64,000 nt of DNA from Lactuca virosa. Taxonomy: Eukaryota; Streptophyta; Magnoliopsida; Asterales; Asteraceae. The notes beneath the pieces are model-generated. The model saw only the letters and a list, made by a program, of their open reading frames with translations, was not told the origin of the DNA and did no database searches. The position numbers and the translations under genes were made by a program. This document shows, one piece after another, positions 41,490 through 54,260 of the stretch; the first letter of the stretch is position 1; each line of letters begins with the position of its first letter. The DNA is taken from contig CAKMRJ010005745.1 of assembly GCA_928212115.1 (NCBI GenBank), forward strand, positions 224,247,998 to 224,311,997, read 5' to 3'.

Positions 41490-44400
41490 CACACTAATCT
41501 CGGCCCCAGTATCGCTCTCCCATATTTGATCCTTCCATCTCCCTTATTTGATCCCTCCATCTCCCTTTATCTCCAAAAAAAATATCAGTTTGAAGATTTC
41601 ATTCAGATTCCTTTTCGCTTGCCTTTCTCACACTCAACGCAAACCCTAACATCGATGATGACGAAGAACTTTCTCGGATGGCCACTGTCGGATGGCCACT
41701 GGTCGCAAGGTGAGAACCCCTCTAATGGATATATCATAAAGCTTGCTAACGATGTTTTATTTTATAGGGTTTCTAATCTATGCCTTTTCATTCTTCATAC
41801 CTTCACCTTCATCTGTCGTCGCCTTCTACCCGAATCTCATCTCACGTGATACATTGCAGGTAATCGTCAAACAAAAAGCTTAAATTTGAAATTCTTTGTC
41901 TCGCTAAATCAGTTAGGTTTTGCGATTTTTTATTCCAAATCAATGCCAGGAAAAGTGCAATTGACGTTGCCGCTCATGCCTTTCCTCGCGTTGTCATCAT
42001 CCATTGTGGATGGTAGGGTTTGTGTGGAGACTGCTTGGCATGAAATTCTTGCTCAGTTAACTTGATTCTCTCTGGATATTGAAGCTTTCACCATAATTGA
42101 GTGAACATAGAGATGGAAAATCTTTCACCACCGATGAAAATTGAACACCACTGCAGTCATTCGGATTTTGTAATTCCTGGTAAAATATTATTACATGTAT
42201 ACTCGTTTTCATAAAATTCCTAACCTCTCTTTAATTCTCTTTCTTTTCAGTTTTGGGCGTAGAGGGAGTTTTGGGAGTAGAGGGGTGATTAGATGGTGAG
42301 TCTTTTGATTATACATGACTTGATTCTTAGATATCTGCAACTGATGAAGGAGGATTCCCCAAAACTGGATGAAATGCTGCATTTTAGAAGTCATATAATC
42401 TGTAATATTTAGGGGAACTGGAACATCTATTCTAAAAATATATTTTAGAGAATGATTAGATCCATAAGTTCTAGGGTAACATGAAATGCTATTCTTATAA
42501 TACATTCGCTTTGATGTTTAAAAAATATTTGTATCAATGTTGAGGGTTTAAGGTATTAGGCTTTCTATATGACTATTAATTGTGGTTGTGCAACATCAAT
42601 TTTGGTGAAGCAGTTAAGAGAGTTAGTGATTTTGGACTTTCATGTAATTTCTCTCAGGCCCATTTATTTTTGTTCTTTTTTGTTTAAATTTCTTTTATGC
42701 TACTTCGTTTATATATTTTGTTTGACATGTACAGATTTAGATTCTTAAAGATTGAGATGGAGCATGATGTCGGTTAAATCTTCTTCACTACTCTTATTTT
42801 CTCTACGGATGAGTGGCTACAGGTTTGTGGTTTTCTTGCTATATCTCCCTAAAGGCTAAAGCTTTCTTATAATTTTCTTATGGTTGTTGTTTTGGCCCAA
42901 TGTTGTTTGTCTCATTGCTGCCGTTTTGCCAAGTTTTCAACCACTTCGACCATTTTACCTCCATTTGGTTGTTCCTGCTGTGGTATTTGATTGGTATCAT
43001 ATTACCAAGTTTCCATCACTCATTCCTCCAACTTTTTAAGACACCATACTTCCAGTTTCCAAGGTTTGGCTTTGGTCACGACCTCCTGTTGAGCATACGC
43101 CACTTCCTAAGAAGAGAAATAAGTCATGAACTATGTGTTTTATGCTTGAAATGAACATTATGTTTGTTAATGTTTATGGATTAAATCTAACTGCAACAAT
43201 CGTCTTTTGTAGCCAACTAGGTAAGCTTGAGTAAGTTCATTTATATTGTTTTGGATATGATTGTAAGATTTCAGCGTAACAGTGTCCAGCTTGCATAAGT
43301 TGGTTTATTTTGTTCTGTTTTGGATATGATTTTACAGGACATATTCCGAAGAAAGTGTTTCACTTTTTCAGGTTTCTGTGACAAAATTCAAGTAATATTT
43401 CTTCGTGTTTTTTAATGAATATATGATCAGAACTTTGAATTTACATTGTATAGTTTGTTTTCTTAACTGTTAGTAGCTAATTTTAATTGTCAGGGGGTTT
43501 TGTAAAAACAACCCTTTTGATTCGTCCCATAGTTACTCCATTTTAAAGCTCCAACAAGCTTCTTGTACTTAACGAGTCTATTCTCTTGCCTTTTCAAAAT
43601 CTCTACAGTTTGTGGTCGGAACGAATTCATTTGGCTGTGACAGATGATTCAAGGACTGCATGGGAGAATGATGGGCAACAGTACAGATCAACTTGGGTAG
43701 GATGCATCTAGGTGAAGGTGTCTTATGGATTTGTAGAGATGTAATTGTTATCTAACTAAAAATATTACTAAAATCCCCCCTGTGAGAACGTGTTTTCATT
43801 CATTAATGTTAATATGTTCTGAATACAAGACATGGTGGCCAGAAGGAGAAGAAGAATACTCTCTCCTACAAGTATTACTACATTCTCTTCTTTCTCCCCT
43901 CTTTGTTCCATGGTATGTTTATGTCAACATTTTTACCTTTGCTTTTTATCTCACGTGATGAGATGTTTTTTATCCTTAAAGCCTATGATAGACCCCTCTC
44001 CTTTTCTGGTGCTGGCTCAAATCCAGGTGTTATAATGCAAAGATAGTTTTTGATTCCACATGATTGTTGATGAATTAATCTACATGATTTTCGATGAATC
44101 TGTAAGTATTTAAGTAATGGACCTATATCTATTTGTTATTATTATGCTTATTGTTAAAAAAAGTCGTATCATATTTGTTAATACAATTTGATATTATAAT
44201 TTAAAGATCAAGTTTTCTTTTGTGAATGTAGGGATTACGAAAGAGTTGTTAAATTTAGTAGAAGAGAAGCCATCACCAACTTTATGCCGAGTATTATATA
44301 GGGGATATAAAATTGGACTAAATTGATGTAGGGTAGATGCTTACTATTCATTTCTTGCAACTCCTTTGGTTTATACACACTTGAGTTTCTTCTATACCCA

Positions 44401-44660
44401 CTAGCTGCTCTGCACATCTTTTTAAACAAGGGTTTAAATTTTTTGGTATTTTGATATTTATACAATTTTGTGATCAGTATGCTATCAGGAAAGCTAAAGA
44501 AAATGATATTAGTAATGGTGTTCGTGCACTTCTTTTGAGGACAAATAGTCATCAGAGGGTGTCAAGATATCTGATAGCAAGAACTGAAATAATAATAATA
44601 ATAATAATAAACATGTTATTCACTGAAGTTCAGCCTTTAGTTTTCATATGATCATTGGAT
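41490..44660 (+). other. Gene-like, intron-rich sequence inside the Helitron
   Basis: This stretch alternates less AT-rich short open frames with T-rich tracts ending in AG, the look of exons and plant introns. One open piece starts at 41526 and contains MMTKNFLGWPLSDGHWSQ. Others lie at 43832-44035 and 44451-44651. I recognise no product. Helitrons often capture host gene fragments, so this may be a captured, decayed gene; a search would be needed to name it. Confidence 0.35.
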
Positions 44661-45647
44661 CAGTTAAAATCATAAAATCAAAATGAATAGTAGATGATTT
44701 TCATTGTTAGTTTCATAAATTTTAATGATCACAATGAGTGGTGGGAATATCATTATGTAAAAAAACTTGAAAGTAAAGCTTTCGATTTCTTTATTTTGTA
44801 TAGGGAGACGCATGTAAATATATCTAAAATAAGTTGCTATTTTTGTTTTGTTGGAATATTGTAATGATAAATTTTTAAATTTTTTTTAGCTAAGCATTCA
44901 TTTTTGCTCCTAAACGAGAAATCCTTTATTCACCTATGATATGAAAATAATTGTTCCAATGCAAATCTACCTTGTAAAAGAATGTTTATTGACCATTTTA
45001 CCTGTGGATCAAAACTGAAAAAGTACAATACCATAGGGACCAAATTTGTAATATTATATTATGCTTTACTTGAAATTTCTAATATTTGCAAAATTGGATA
45101 ATTTTTTAAAAATTTACATCGAAGTTAGGATAAGAGAAATTACAAACATTGTTACCGTGTATAATTTGTTTTAACTTTTCAAGTGCAAAATGACGATTAT
45201 TATAAAATTGAAAGGTAGGCTATTCACTTAGACAACTTAGAGACCAAAATTAACAATAACCTAAAAAAACCAAGATAAAATATAAGTTATTAAATAAAAT
45301 TATAGTGCTATTAAAAAGAGAAGAAAATTATGTTTTACAATAACTATTTGCATATTTTTATCTTTTAGGGAAAAAATTCATCTAAACTCTAAATCTAAAA
45401 CCCTAAACAAATATGAAATATTGTAAAGGAAACCATTTGACGAAACATTACATGCTCTTTATAATATGACAAATTATTTGTCGAAAAGAAATAATATCTC
45501 CAATAAAACTATCTAACTCCCACCAAAAAGACACTATCTTCCGATTGAAATATTAGCCGAACAGAAAGTATTCACCGCCCCAGATTCCACGCCCGTCACA
45601 TAAAGTTCAGAGACAAATAATGCCAAAGGTAGGTATTTTATCTTCCA

Positions 45648-45815
45648 TAATCGGTTTTCTCTCACGGCCAATTTTATGTAGAATTATCCAGAGGGATATC
45701 ACATGTTAATATAAAAGTATTAGTGAAACCTGACAAACAATTCAACGACAGTGAAGTCTATATATCAAATGTGGTGTATAAAGAAGTGTTGCACGATTAA
45801 TAATGTATAGTCAAT
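45648..45815 (+). repeat. Direct repeat within the Helitron, copy 1
   Basis: It shares AATCGGT.TTCTC, the GGTGTATAAAGAAGTGTTGCA phrase region and GATTAAT with 47299-47443. Confidence 0.7.
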
Positions 45816-46738
45816 CATGTGTCCGTACACATTTATAAACAATCCTAAATCTTCATTTTTTAATTCTTATTTATTTTGTATTTGTTAGCGTAACTCTTAT
45901 TGATAATTGTTTAAAATGTAGTAAACAATTTGGGCAAAAGAACTAAATATTTTTTTTGATTTTTTAACGATCTATCTCTTCAATACTTTATTTTTCTTTT
46001 AATTATTATTTCTTTGTGTAAGTTCTAAGCACTGACGAACAAACGACACCACGAACCACCAGGAATGTCCACATACATATAGTACCATCATTACCGACAA
46101 TCTTCAACCTTGGTACAATTTTTGTTTCATAAAAGGTAGAAAACATTATCATCTAATCTTATTTTAATTGTTTTTCCCTTTTTGATTTTGCATTTAGAAT
46201 CTTGATGGTCATTTCACTTGTATTTAATTGGATGGTATTGATGTTGAAGTAACCACATACCCTGATGTTGCATTTCATCCAAGAAGGGAGGTTAAAACCT
46301 AAGTTTCTACAAACAAGTAGAGAATGAAATATATTTTAGCTTTTGGTTTGTATTCATCTGGATGTTTATTTTTTGTTTTAAACTGTTTTGTGATATGTTG
46401 AATATCTGCATATTCTTTGTATTTTTTGTTTTGGTTATAGTAAAGGTTAGGATCATGATTTCACTAAAATTATAAATTACTTTTATTTGCATTGAAGAAT
46501 CAAAGATTTGCAATTAAGTTTATTTAAAAATCCATTTGTTTTTATTAAAAAGGATATATTAAAAAAAAAGTCATATTTATTAAAAACTTTTTTAAATAAT
46601 TATTTGTTAAGAAAACATACATAAGACATATCTTAAAGCTATATTTAAAAATACTGTAAACTTCAATTTTTTTTACCAAAAAATTATGTAGAATGTTATT
46701 TCTGAGAATAGAGTTCTTGAAAATTTTGTTCGGATTTT

Positions 46739-46741
<3 letters not shown>

Positions 46742-46799
<58 letters not shown>
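46742..46799. repeat. AT microsatellite inside the Helitron
   Basis: An uninterrupted run of about 29 AT dinucleotides. Confidence 0.92.
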
Positions 46800-46800
<1 letters not shown>

Positions 46801-47298
46801 CTTTTGTTCTAAGTTTAGCTCTTTCATGGTTTAGAACAAGCCCAACTGGACCACAAACATATTGTTATGGACTAAACCGGTTCTGTTCCGAATGTGTCTT
46901 TATGGTTACAAAGTCATGATCCAACCTCATTAAGTCATCTTCCAGCCTAATAAATCAGTTTCCGGCCCATTAATTCATTTCTAACCCTATTAAGTAAATT
47001 TCTAAGTCATTTTAGTGTACCACGGCTCAGTTAAAAGTTGGATGCTCGGTAATATTGTTACAGAATATTGACCAATCAAATGGATTGTGTAATTACACCA
47101 TATTGATATGCAAAAGTTCACAGCACAATGTCATTGTGCAGAAATAGTTGTTGGTCAACATCCTCGCAAAAGATTTTTTTCCAAGGATTCCTTTTTGTTT
47201 GTCCGAAGATGACATGTTCTCATTCCAGCTTATGTTTTGTGATGACGATTAATAAAGCTCATTGACAAACAATTCTGAATGTAAGTATATATCTATCA

Positions 47299-47443
47299 GA
47301 ATCGGTATTCTCGCATGGACAACTTTATGTTGCATGATTAATATATACAAAGGTATTAGTGAATCCTGAAAAAAAAAGTTCAAGGATGACGAAATATATA
47401 CCTTAAAGGCGGTGTATAAAGAAGTGTTGCATGATTAATATTG
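47299..47443 (+). repeat. Direct repeat within the Helitron, copy 2
   Basis: Partner of 45648-45815, about 1.65 kb apart and degenerate. It suggests an old internal duplication or two copies of one small element. Confidence 0.7.
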
Positions 47444-48380
47444 TACATAAATGATCCATGTGGTTTCCCAGAATCTTGGTGTTCGGCCCAAACTTTTTTG
47501 TGTTGCATATAACTAGGTATTTTTGGTTATAACTGGTAAAAAAACCTCACCGTTTTACCTTGATTTTATTCAAATTTGACCGAGAAATCGTTGATGTGAT
47601 TCTGTAAGGAATGTTTTTTTATTTTTTGGATATTTATTTTAAAAATAATGTCTCTTTGATATGTTATTTGCTCTAACACTTTTTTTATCCATTTCAGTTC
47701 CTTTTTCCCTCAAAAACGCAGTTTCCAATCTTATTAGCCTTTTGTTCCTCCTCAATGCAACCTCTGATTCTAGGCTGGTGAATGTTTCATTGATTTGATA
47801 ATGTTTATAGTTAGGTTTAATTAAATATTGATTTTATTATTTCTGTTGAATGTTAACTGTTCTAAAGGAAAATCGATGTTTTCATAATAATAGATTGAAG
47901 CACTATTTTTTTGAGTGAATTAATTTTTGTTTTGTTATAGGGGAAAGGTCCGTGGCAGGCTCTAACTAACTAGCTTAAAAGATCGAGGGACTTTGGAAAC
48001 ATAACACTATTTGCATCCTTTTTTGCTCAAGTGGTTAATGAAACTGGTTTGACAAAGAAAGATATATTAGGTGCTTGAGTAGACTCAAAAAAGGAATCAA
48101 GGTAAGCATGGAGTTACCACATAAGTGCTTTGCTACAAGCAAATGAAGGTTTATATATTGATCTCTTTGACAATAAAAAGGATAAAACGAAAAAAATAGA
48201 AACATAATTTTCTCTCTTGACCAATATAGGAAATGCATTGCGTTTACCTTTTATATATCAATTTGCTTACATTTATCTACTAATAATAGCAATCTACTAA
48301 CATTTGTTTGCCAGTAATCATATGGTCCAGATGGTTTTTGTCCTGAAAAAAAAAAACTAATTGCCGAAACAATATATTCG

Positions 48381-48411
48381 TCGCCCGCTGCTTTGCACGG
48401 GTAGGCGGCTA

Positions 48412-48412
<1 letters not shown>
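48381..48412 (+). terminator. Helitron 3' hairpin and CTAG end
   Basis: CCCGCTGC and GCACGGG can pair around TTT with one bulge. TAGGCGG and CTAG follow, then the T of the target. In Helitrons this hairpin marks where rolling-circle transfer stops. Confidence 0.82.

Positions 48413-48475
<63 letters not shown>
48413..48475. repeat. AT microsatellite right of the Helitron
   Basis: Continuation of the target microsatellite split by the Helitron. Confidence 0.9.
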
Positions 48476-48479
<4 letters not shown>

Positions 48480-48817
48480 TTTCAATAATATAAAATAATG
48501 TTATAAATAAACTTAATAGTCAAATGTAAAGATAAAAGCAGTGCAACTTTTTTAAATAACAATTAAAATTCGTATTTTAATGTCTGATTTGATTTAAGAT
48601 AAAAGGAGTGTAATTTTTTCCACATAAAAAAAATTAATATTTACTTTATAAAATCTCATATTAATTTGTTTCATAATATAAAAAGTTATTTGAAAACTAC
48701 ATAAGAGTATATATTAGTTAAATTTCAATAATATAAAATAATGTTACAAATAAACTAAAAAATCAAATGTAAAGATAACATCAGTGCAACTTTTTCAAAT
48801 AATATAGAAGTGTAAAC

Positions 48818-48959
48818 CAAAGGGATTCTACCCTAGCGGTATCAGGTGATGTCCTCCATCCTTGAGGTCGAGGGTTCAAGTCTCGTCGTAGACATAGGTG
48901 GATTTAAATGTTAGTTTAGGAGTAGATTATATATTGTATTTGCCGGTTGAAAAAAAAAC
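48818..48959 (+). mobile_element. tRNA-derived SINE, copy 2
   Basis: The same as 23532-23674, with TSDs ATAGAAGTGTAAAC (48804-48817) and ATAGGAGTGTAAAC (48960-48973). Confidence 0.85.
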
Positions 48960-49018
48960 ATAGGAGTGTAAACTTTTTGCTCATAAATAATATGTATGAA
49001 TAATAGAAAAAATGAACC

Positions 49019-49306
49019 TGTTAGGGTGCAAAGTCACTCTTGGATGTCATGAGGGCTTACTCTTTTGTATGTGTGTAATGAGTTGTCTTTCCTTTATAAG
49101 GAAGTGAGTGACACTCATTTTATCTAAGGAACACTTTGAGAGCATTAGTTTAGAGAGAGAAATTGCAAGACATATTTTGTACTCTTTCTATGAAAACTAA
49201 TGAGAGCTTACACATAATTATTTACTCCTTGTGTTCTTGATTTTACATGATGATTCACTAGATATTTTCTAATTCCGCACATGCCATCATAATCAACACC
49301 ACTACA
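49019..49306 (+). repeat. 5' LTR, small LTR element copy 2
   Basis: TGTTAGGGTG to CACTACA, 288 bp, followed by TGGTATCAGAGC at 49309. Confidence 0.92.
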
Positions 49307-49700
49307 ATTGGTATCAGAGCGGGTGTTCTTGATTGGATCAAGAATTGATCCTTGATGGCAATCTTGATTTGGTGATTCATTTTTTGATCTTTGATCTTTG
49401 TGTTTTAAAGAGTTTTTGGATTCTAGAAATCGAATTCATCTTTGATTCTATTCAAAATTCGATTTTCTTCACTAGAATTCAAGTGATTTTTACTTTCTCT
49501 CTCTAGAAAACTCATTCAAAATCACTTTCTCTCTCTAGATATCTTCTAGTTTTTGTGATCATGGTGAATTTGCCGTATAATTCTTGGATTGTGATCATTG
49601 AAGATGTCAAATACAAAGTCAATAAAAATCAATATTATGGATTGGTGTTAAACAAGTTGATTACAAGGGGAACTATGGTTTCTTACTTTCTTATGGAGGA

Positions 49701-50543
49701 TTGAAGGATGATCATGGAAGCTTGATATTTCAACCACTTTGTGAGATTAAATGGTTGGCTGAAATTACATGGTCCATATCAACACGTAGTTGTGATAAGA
49801 TTGGAGGAGAAAAATATTTGTTCAATAAGAAATATGTTTCTCTTATTGAAGACCCAAATGATCTTCGTGCTCTTAAGTTTGTTGAAGTTCAAGACAATGG
49901 AGTTCAATGTGATGTTCTTGATGTTCTTGAAGTTCATGATAAGAAAATTCAAGTTGATTCTCATGATGAAAAAGTTTTTTGCTCGATTGGAGTTCAAACC
50001 GATGATATTTTGTGTTCTTGTGATTCGTTAGAAGGAATGATTCCTTATCGGAAGCCGGTGATCCAAGAAATTCACAAGTATCAAACTCCAAAAGATTTGA
50101 TTCAAACTCAAGAAGTTGTGGAAAGTGGGTTTGTTCATGAATTCAAGTCTTCAAGATGCAAAAAGATGAGAAAGAAAAAGAATAAGAAGATTAAACGGAA
50201 GAACAAGCGGGTTTATTCACAAAAATCGTCGAATGTTGTTGTGAATCTGAAATCCATGAAGCAAATTTGGGTTCCAAAGCAACAATCTCCAAATGTTGCA
50301 TTGAATTTGAAGTCAAAACCCAAAAGTGTTGGTGGTTCTTTTGAAGATGTTCTTGGATCGATGAAGAACACGAAGAACGAGTTGTACAACACGCATCGTG
50401 GGTGGCAGAATATTCAAATTGGAGATTTTCTCATTCCGACAAAAGAACCAAGATCTTCTAAATTTGATTCGTTCGTTGCAAATGGATCTCGATTCGTCAA
50501 AAAGGTATCCCAAATTCTCAAATGGATTCCAAAACGTCCATGA
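49701..50543 (+). CDS. Hypothetical protein of the small LTR element, copy 2 (about 280 codons)
   Basis: The same reading frame as the copy-1 protein, including the basic stretch KKMRKKKNKKIKRKNKR and the Trp-rich tail. The copy-1 ATG context is changed here (AAG in place of ATG), so no ATG remains at the old start. The frame is open upstream, but this copy may not be translated. It lacks three residues (a NTK repeat) present in copy 1. Changes such as Phe/Leu, Lys/Glu and Cys/Arg show no obvious purifying selection. Function unknown. Confidence 0.45.
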   Translation: MKDDHGSLIFQPLCEIKWLAEITWSISTRSCDKIGGEKYLFNKKYVSLIEDPNDLRALKFVEVQDNGVQCDVLDVLEVHDKKIQVDSHDEKVFCSIGVQTDDILCSCDSLEGMIPYRKPVIQEIHKYQTPKDLIQTQEVVESGFVHEFKSSRCKKMRKKKNKKIKRKNKRVYSQKSSNVVVNLKSMKQIWVPKQQSPNVALNLKSKPKSVGGSFEDVLGSMKNTKNELYNTHRGWQNIQIGDFLIPTKEPRSSKFDSFVANGSRFVKKVSQILKWIPKRP

Positions 50544-52963
50544 TTTCGATTCGTATTTTGCGTTTTTCATTTTTGATCGATTTATCTCATTGGATCAAAT
50601 CCGTTTCAACCCCGTTGATTGATCCAAATATTTTTGTTTAGATCAAGCCCAAACCAAATTCAAAATCATTTGATTAAATAATTTTTCTTTAAAACCATTT
50701 TTGAGCCCAATATCCAATTTCGTTCACTGTTCATCTGATTTCGAAGTCCATTCCATGAAAATAGTCTGTTCACTGTTCATTTATTTTGAGCCCAACGTAT
50801 TTACAAATCTGGTTATTCTTTCTTAAAGTCAAAATCGATTTTGACTTTGATATTTTTGAAGTTAACTTCGACTTATTGTGTCTTGGAGTCAAATCTAGTT
50901 TCAATGGATAAGTTTGGTAATTGATTTGGAGTCGATTGTATTGAGATTAGTATCGATGTCACACTTGAAATCAAAAGCCTGTTTAATTGTTGATCCTTGA
51001 AGTCGTCATACGTTATATTGAGGTCAAAATTGCATTGACTGGAATCGATTTCAAGTCGATTTCGTTGCGTATGATAAATGATGATGCTGAGGTTTTCAAA
51101 CCGATGAAGCATCAATAGTATACAAATCGAATGTGTTGTTGAGTCATCTTAAAATCGTTCTTGATTAGAAGTCAAAGCTGACTTTCGAAAGTCAAAATTC
51201 GTTGTCGATTTTGGGAGGAAGAACTCATGTTGGTTTTTGTTAGACAGATTCTCTTCAATCCATGAATTCGAAATTGATTTTGGTATGTGATTGGATAGCA
51301 AATAGCTAATTTCGAATTTGGTTGAGGTCGTATTTGGATTAAATTGAAGATTTGGGAACGAAGGTTTTATTTTGAAGAATGAACTGTGAAAAGAAGGTTG
51401 TTGAGTCGATGTCTAAGTCGATTTTGATGGTTAGATTTCGAAATCGATTGGGTATAGTCACTGTGATATCGATTGTTAATGACAGAAAACGAAGACTGAT
51501 AGTTGAATTGAAGTTCGATCGATGCATTTGGAATCAATGGATAGTTTGGGAACCACGGAATAACAAACTCAGATGTTCGTTTGTTGGGTATAAAGATGGT
51601 GTTGGAATCGATTTCGATTGTATGTTGGGTTCGCTTTTCGTTTGATTTTGATTTCAATGGTCGAGGACTCGAGGTTGTGATAATGAAATGGGTTATGAGG
51701 TTAGTTCACGAAGTATTGATTGACGAATGAAACGATGGTTTCACAGTTGAGATGTAGATTCGCATGCTTGGAAGTGAACAATCAATCGATCTAAGTGTTT
51801 GGAATCGCGTATCTGATTTCGAAGAATTGAAGTATTAAGGAATGTTTGATTTCAAAGAATTGGTGGTTAATTTCGAAATCTGATTTTGAGTTTGAAGTCG
51901 ATGTTTGGGGTCAATGAAAAGAGAAGGATAAATTGTTTTGGATTGGGTGATTGAATCTAACGAACGGGAAGGAGAAAAGTTTTCGTTAAAATGGTGTTGA
52001 AATTTTTTTCGTTAGAATGGGCTATGGATTTCGTGATCAGAACGAAGAACAAATTTTCGTTAAAATGGGGCTCAAAAGTTTCGTTCAAATGGTGCAGATG
52101 ATTTCGTACGAAGGGATGAAGTTTCGTACGTTGCCTGTGAGTTGTTTTCGTTAAAATGAGTTGGAGGAGAAGAAAGCTTAAAAGTTCCGTACATGGCCAT
52201 TAAAGTTTCGACAGTTTGACTCATTTTAAAACTTTCGTAAGTTGGACAATTTTTCGTTAGTTTTGAAGAAAGGAGGAAGAGTTTCGAAAGCAGTCCCTAT
52301 ACTTTCGAATGTTTGGCAGTTTTTGACCAACTTCGTCAATTTGGGTATTTTTTGAATGTTTGGAGGACAAAAGGCAGAATTCTCGAAATCAGTCATTGAA
52401 GTTTCGAAAGTTTGGCAGTTTTTGCCCAAATTCGAAATTGGGTTAATTTTCTGAGAATTTGAAGAATGTTCATTTCTGGTCCCTACAGTTTGTGCGAATT
52501 TACGCTTTATGCCCAGTTTCGCAAATGGGGTAGAGTTTCGCATATTTGGCTGTTATTGGCGCAATGGGTCCCTGCGGAATTCAGAAACTTACACTTTTTA
52601 CCCGAATTTTGGAAAATCTTGCAACTTTCACCCAAAAAGTCAAAATATTTCACGAATTTGGAAATTTTTTGAGGCTTTTTCATGATTGTTTTTCCGTGCA
52701 AGATTTTTGGTGATTCATTTTTGGTACACATCAAGGGGGAGTATTGTAAAGTTCATTCCTCAGGCGCTTCTCACCCTTAATAGGTTTTATAATCATTTTT
52801 TGATTATAAAAAGGGGGAGAATGATGGGTATTCGAAGCGACTTTTTCGGGTATTCTTTGCGGATTTGAAGACCGATGTTACTTCAAGGGGGAGTTTAGTC
52901 TTGATCGCGCGAGCTCTTTGGAGATTGAAGCCGGACATCCAATCCTAACTTTGAGGGGGAGAA
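50544..52963 (+). other. Non-coding 3' half of the small LTR element, copy 2
   Basis: It matches 25268-27698 throughout, including the repeated GTTTGGCAGTTTTTG phrase and the PPT motifs. Confidence 0.55.
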
Positions 52964-53251
52964 TGTTAGGGTGCAAAGTCACTCTTGGATATCATGAGGG
53001 CTTACTCATTAATATGTGTGTAATGAGTTGTCTTTCCTTTATAAGGAAGTGAGTGACACTCATTTTATCTAAGGAACACTTTGAGAGCATTAGTTTAGAG
53101 AGAGAAATTGCAAGACCCATTTTGTACTCTTTCTATGAAAACTAATGAGAGCTTACACATAATTATTTACTCCTTGTGTTCTTGATTTTGCATGATGATT
53201 CACTAGATATTTTCTAATTCCGCACATGCCATCATAATCAACACCAGTACA
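52964..53251 (+). repeat. 3' LTR, small LTR element copy 2
   Basis: 288 bp, TGTTAGGGTG to AGTACA, after the PPT. Confidence 0.92.
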
Positions 53252-53583
53252 TAACCGAATAAAAATTTTGTAGTGTGGGTCTAATTATTTAATTATGTGG
53301 CAGTGGAGATCATTTATCTTCATTTAAAGCTTTGTATATTATCTGCGGAGTAGAATTCTTTTTTTAAAAAAATAAAAAATTGATAAGATTGAGAAAGGAG
53401 TCGAACTAGCACCATTTTTTTATCAAGAAACGCGCATCAACTAGCTAGTCTAAACATAGTTTCAACCTGCACACAACACATGTTATATATAAAAAACATA
53501 TAGCCAATTTATTTTTGGGGCCCCAAACCGTGACGAGGCCCGGGGCCGTCGCCCAGGTTGCCCACCCTATTGGGTCGGGCCCG

Positions 53584-53595
53584 TTTCTTGTAGCG
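53584..53595 (+). other. CACTA 3' terminus and right hAT TSD, copy 2
   Basis: TTTCTTGTAGCG, identical to 28319-28330. Confidence 0.6.
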
Positions 53596-53619
53596 GAGCA
53601 AAAGGTGAAGAGGGGAAGG

Positions 53620-54185
53620 TAGAGGTGGCAAAAACTGACATGGGACGAAACCCGACATGAACTCGACACGGAATAAAATGGTTTGGGTAAGAGATATTAA
53701 TCTGTTTAAATAAATGCATTGACACGACACGACAATAAAATTAAACAGGTAAGGTTAGAGTTGAGAAATTCAACTCGAATATGATTCGAAATGACCTTTT
53801 TATTTATATTCAAATTTTTGAATTCCTTAAATAAATTAGAAAGATCCAAAACCAAAACAATAAGTAAAAAAAATAAAATAAAAACTTGACCTCTCTCTCA
53901 TCCTCATGATGTCGTCTTCCTTCTCTCCAGCTCCCACACTTTCCATTTTGTCATTTGAACTTGATATGACTTTATTTATTCCGTCTATCCAACTCCTATT
54001 TTTTCAACATGTTTAGTGTTTCAACCACACATGATACGACATATTTCAAGATATACCCCTAACACGAAACCCGACACGAAAATAAACGAGTTGACACCAC
54101 ACGACACGTTAATTAAACGAGTCGAGTTATAATCAAACACTTTCAACCAATTTACTATTTCGACACCACAAAATTGTCATGTCTA
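53620..54185. mobile_element. Small hAT-like non-autonomous element, copy 2
   Basis: The same 566-bp element as 28355-28920, flanked by GGGGAAGG and GGGGAGGA. Confidence 0.5.
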
Positions 54186-54260
54186 GGGGAGGAAAGAAAA
54201 AGACATGGCCGTAGAGGTGAAGCGAAGGTGTTGATGGTCTATTTTAGGATTACTTAAATA

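Larger units (their letters stand above)
44661..48380. other. AT-rich 3' half of the Helitron
   Basis: Apart from the direct repeats and an AT microsatellite, I see only short open frames and no motif. Confidence 0.5.
41233..48412 (+). mobile_element. Non-autonomous Helitron (7,180 bp)
   Basis: It begins TCTTACTATATTATTATAC after an A and ends with a short hairpin and CTAG before a T, the Helitron rule (A|TC...CTRR|T, no TSD). The paralogous block at 23071-23190 lacks it, which confirms both borders. I find no Rep/helicase motif, so it is non-autonomous. Confidence 0.88.
49019..53251 (+). mobile_element. Small non-autonomous copia-type LTR element, copy 2
   Basis: The duplicate of 23734-27986. 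The LTRs at 49019-49306 and 52964-53251 are 288 bp each, the primer site is at 49309-49320 and GAACC/TAACC flank it as in copy 1. The repeated AAGGGGGAG motifs are kept. Confidence 0.87.
40414..53583 (+). mobile_element. Non-autonomous hAT transposon, copy 2, carrying Helitron, SINE and LTR element
   Basis: The same element as 22310-28318, with exact 8-bp TSDs TTTCTTGT on both sides. It is longer because a 7.18-kb Helitron lies in its AT microsatellite. Confidence 0.8.

Noticed and set aside
41526..41849. 107-codon frame in the Helitron taken as a gene
   Set aside because: It spans what looks like an exon plus intron (GTGAGAACC inside it). I cannot support a full product, so it is kept only as gene-like sequence.
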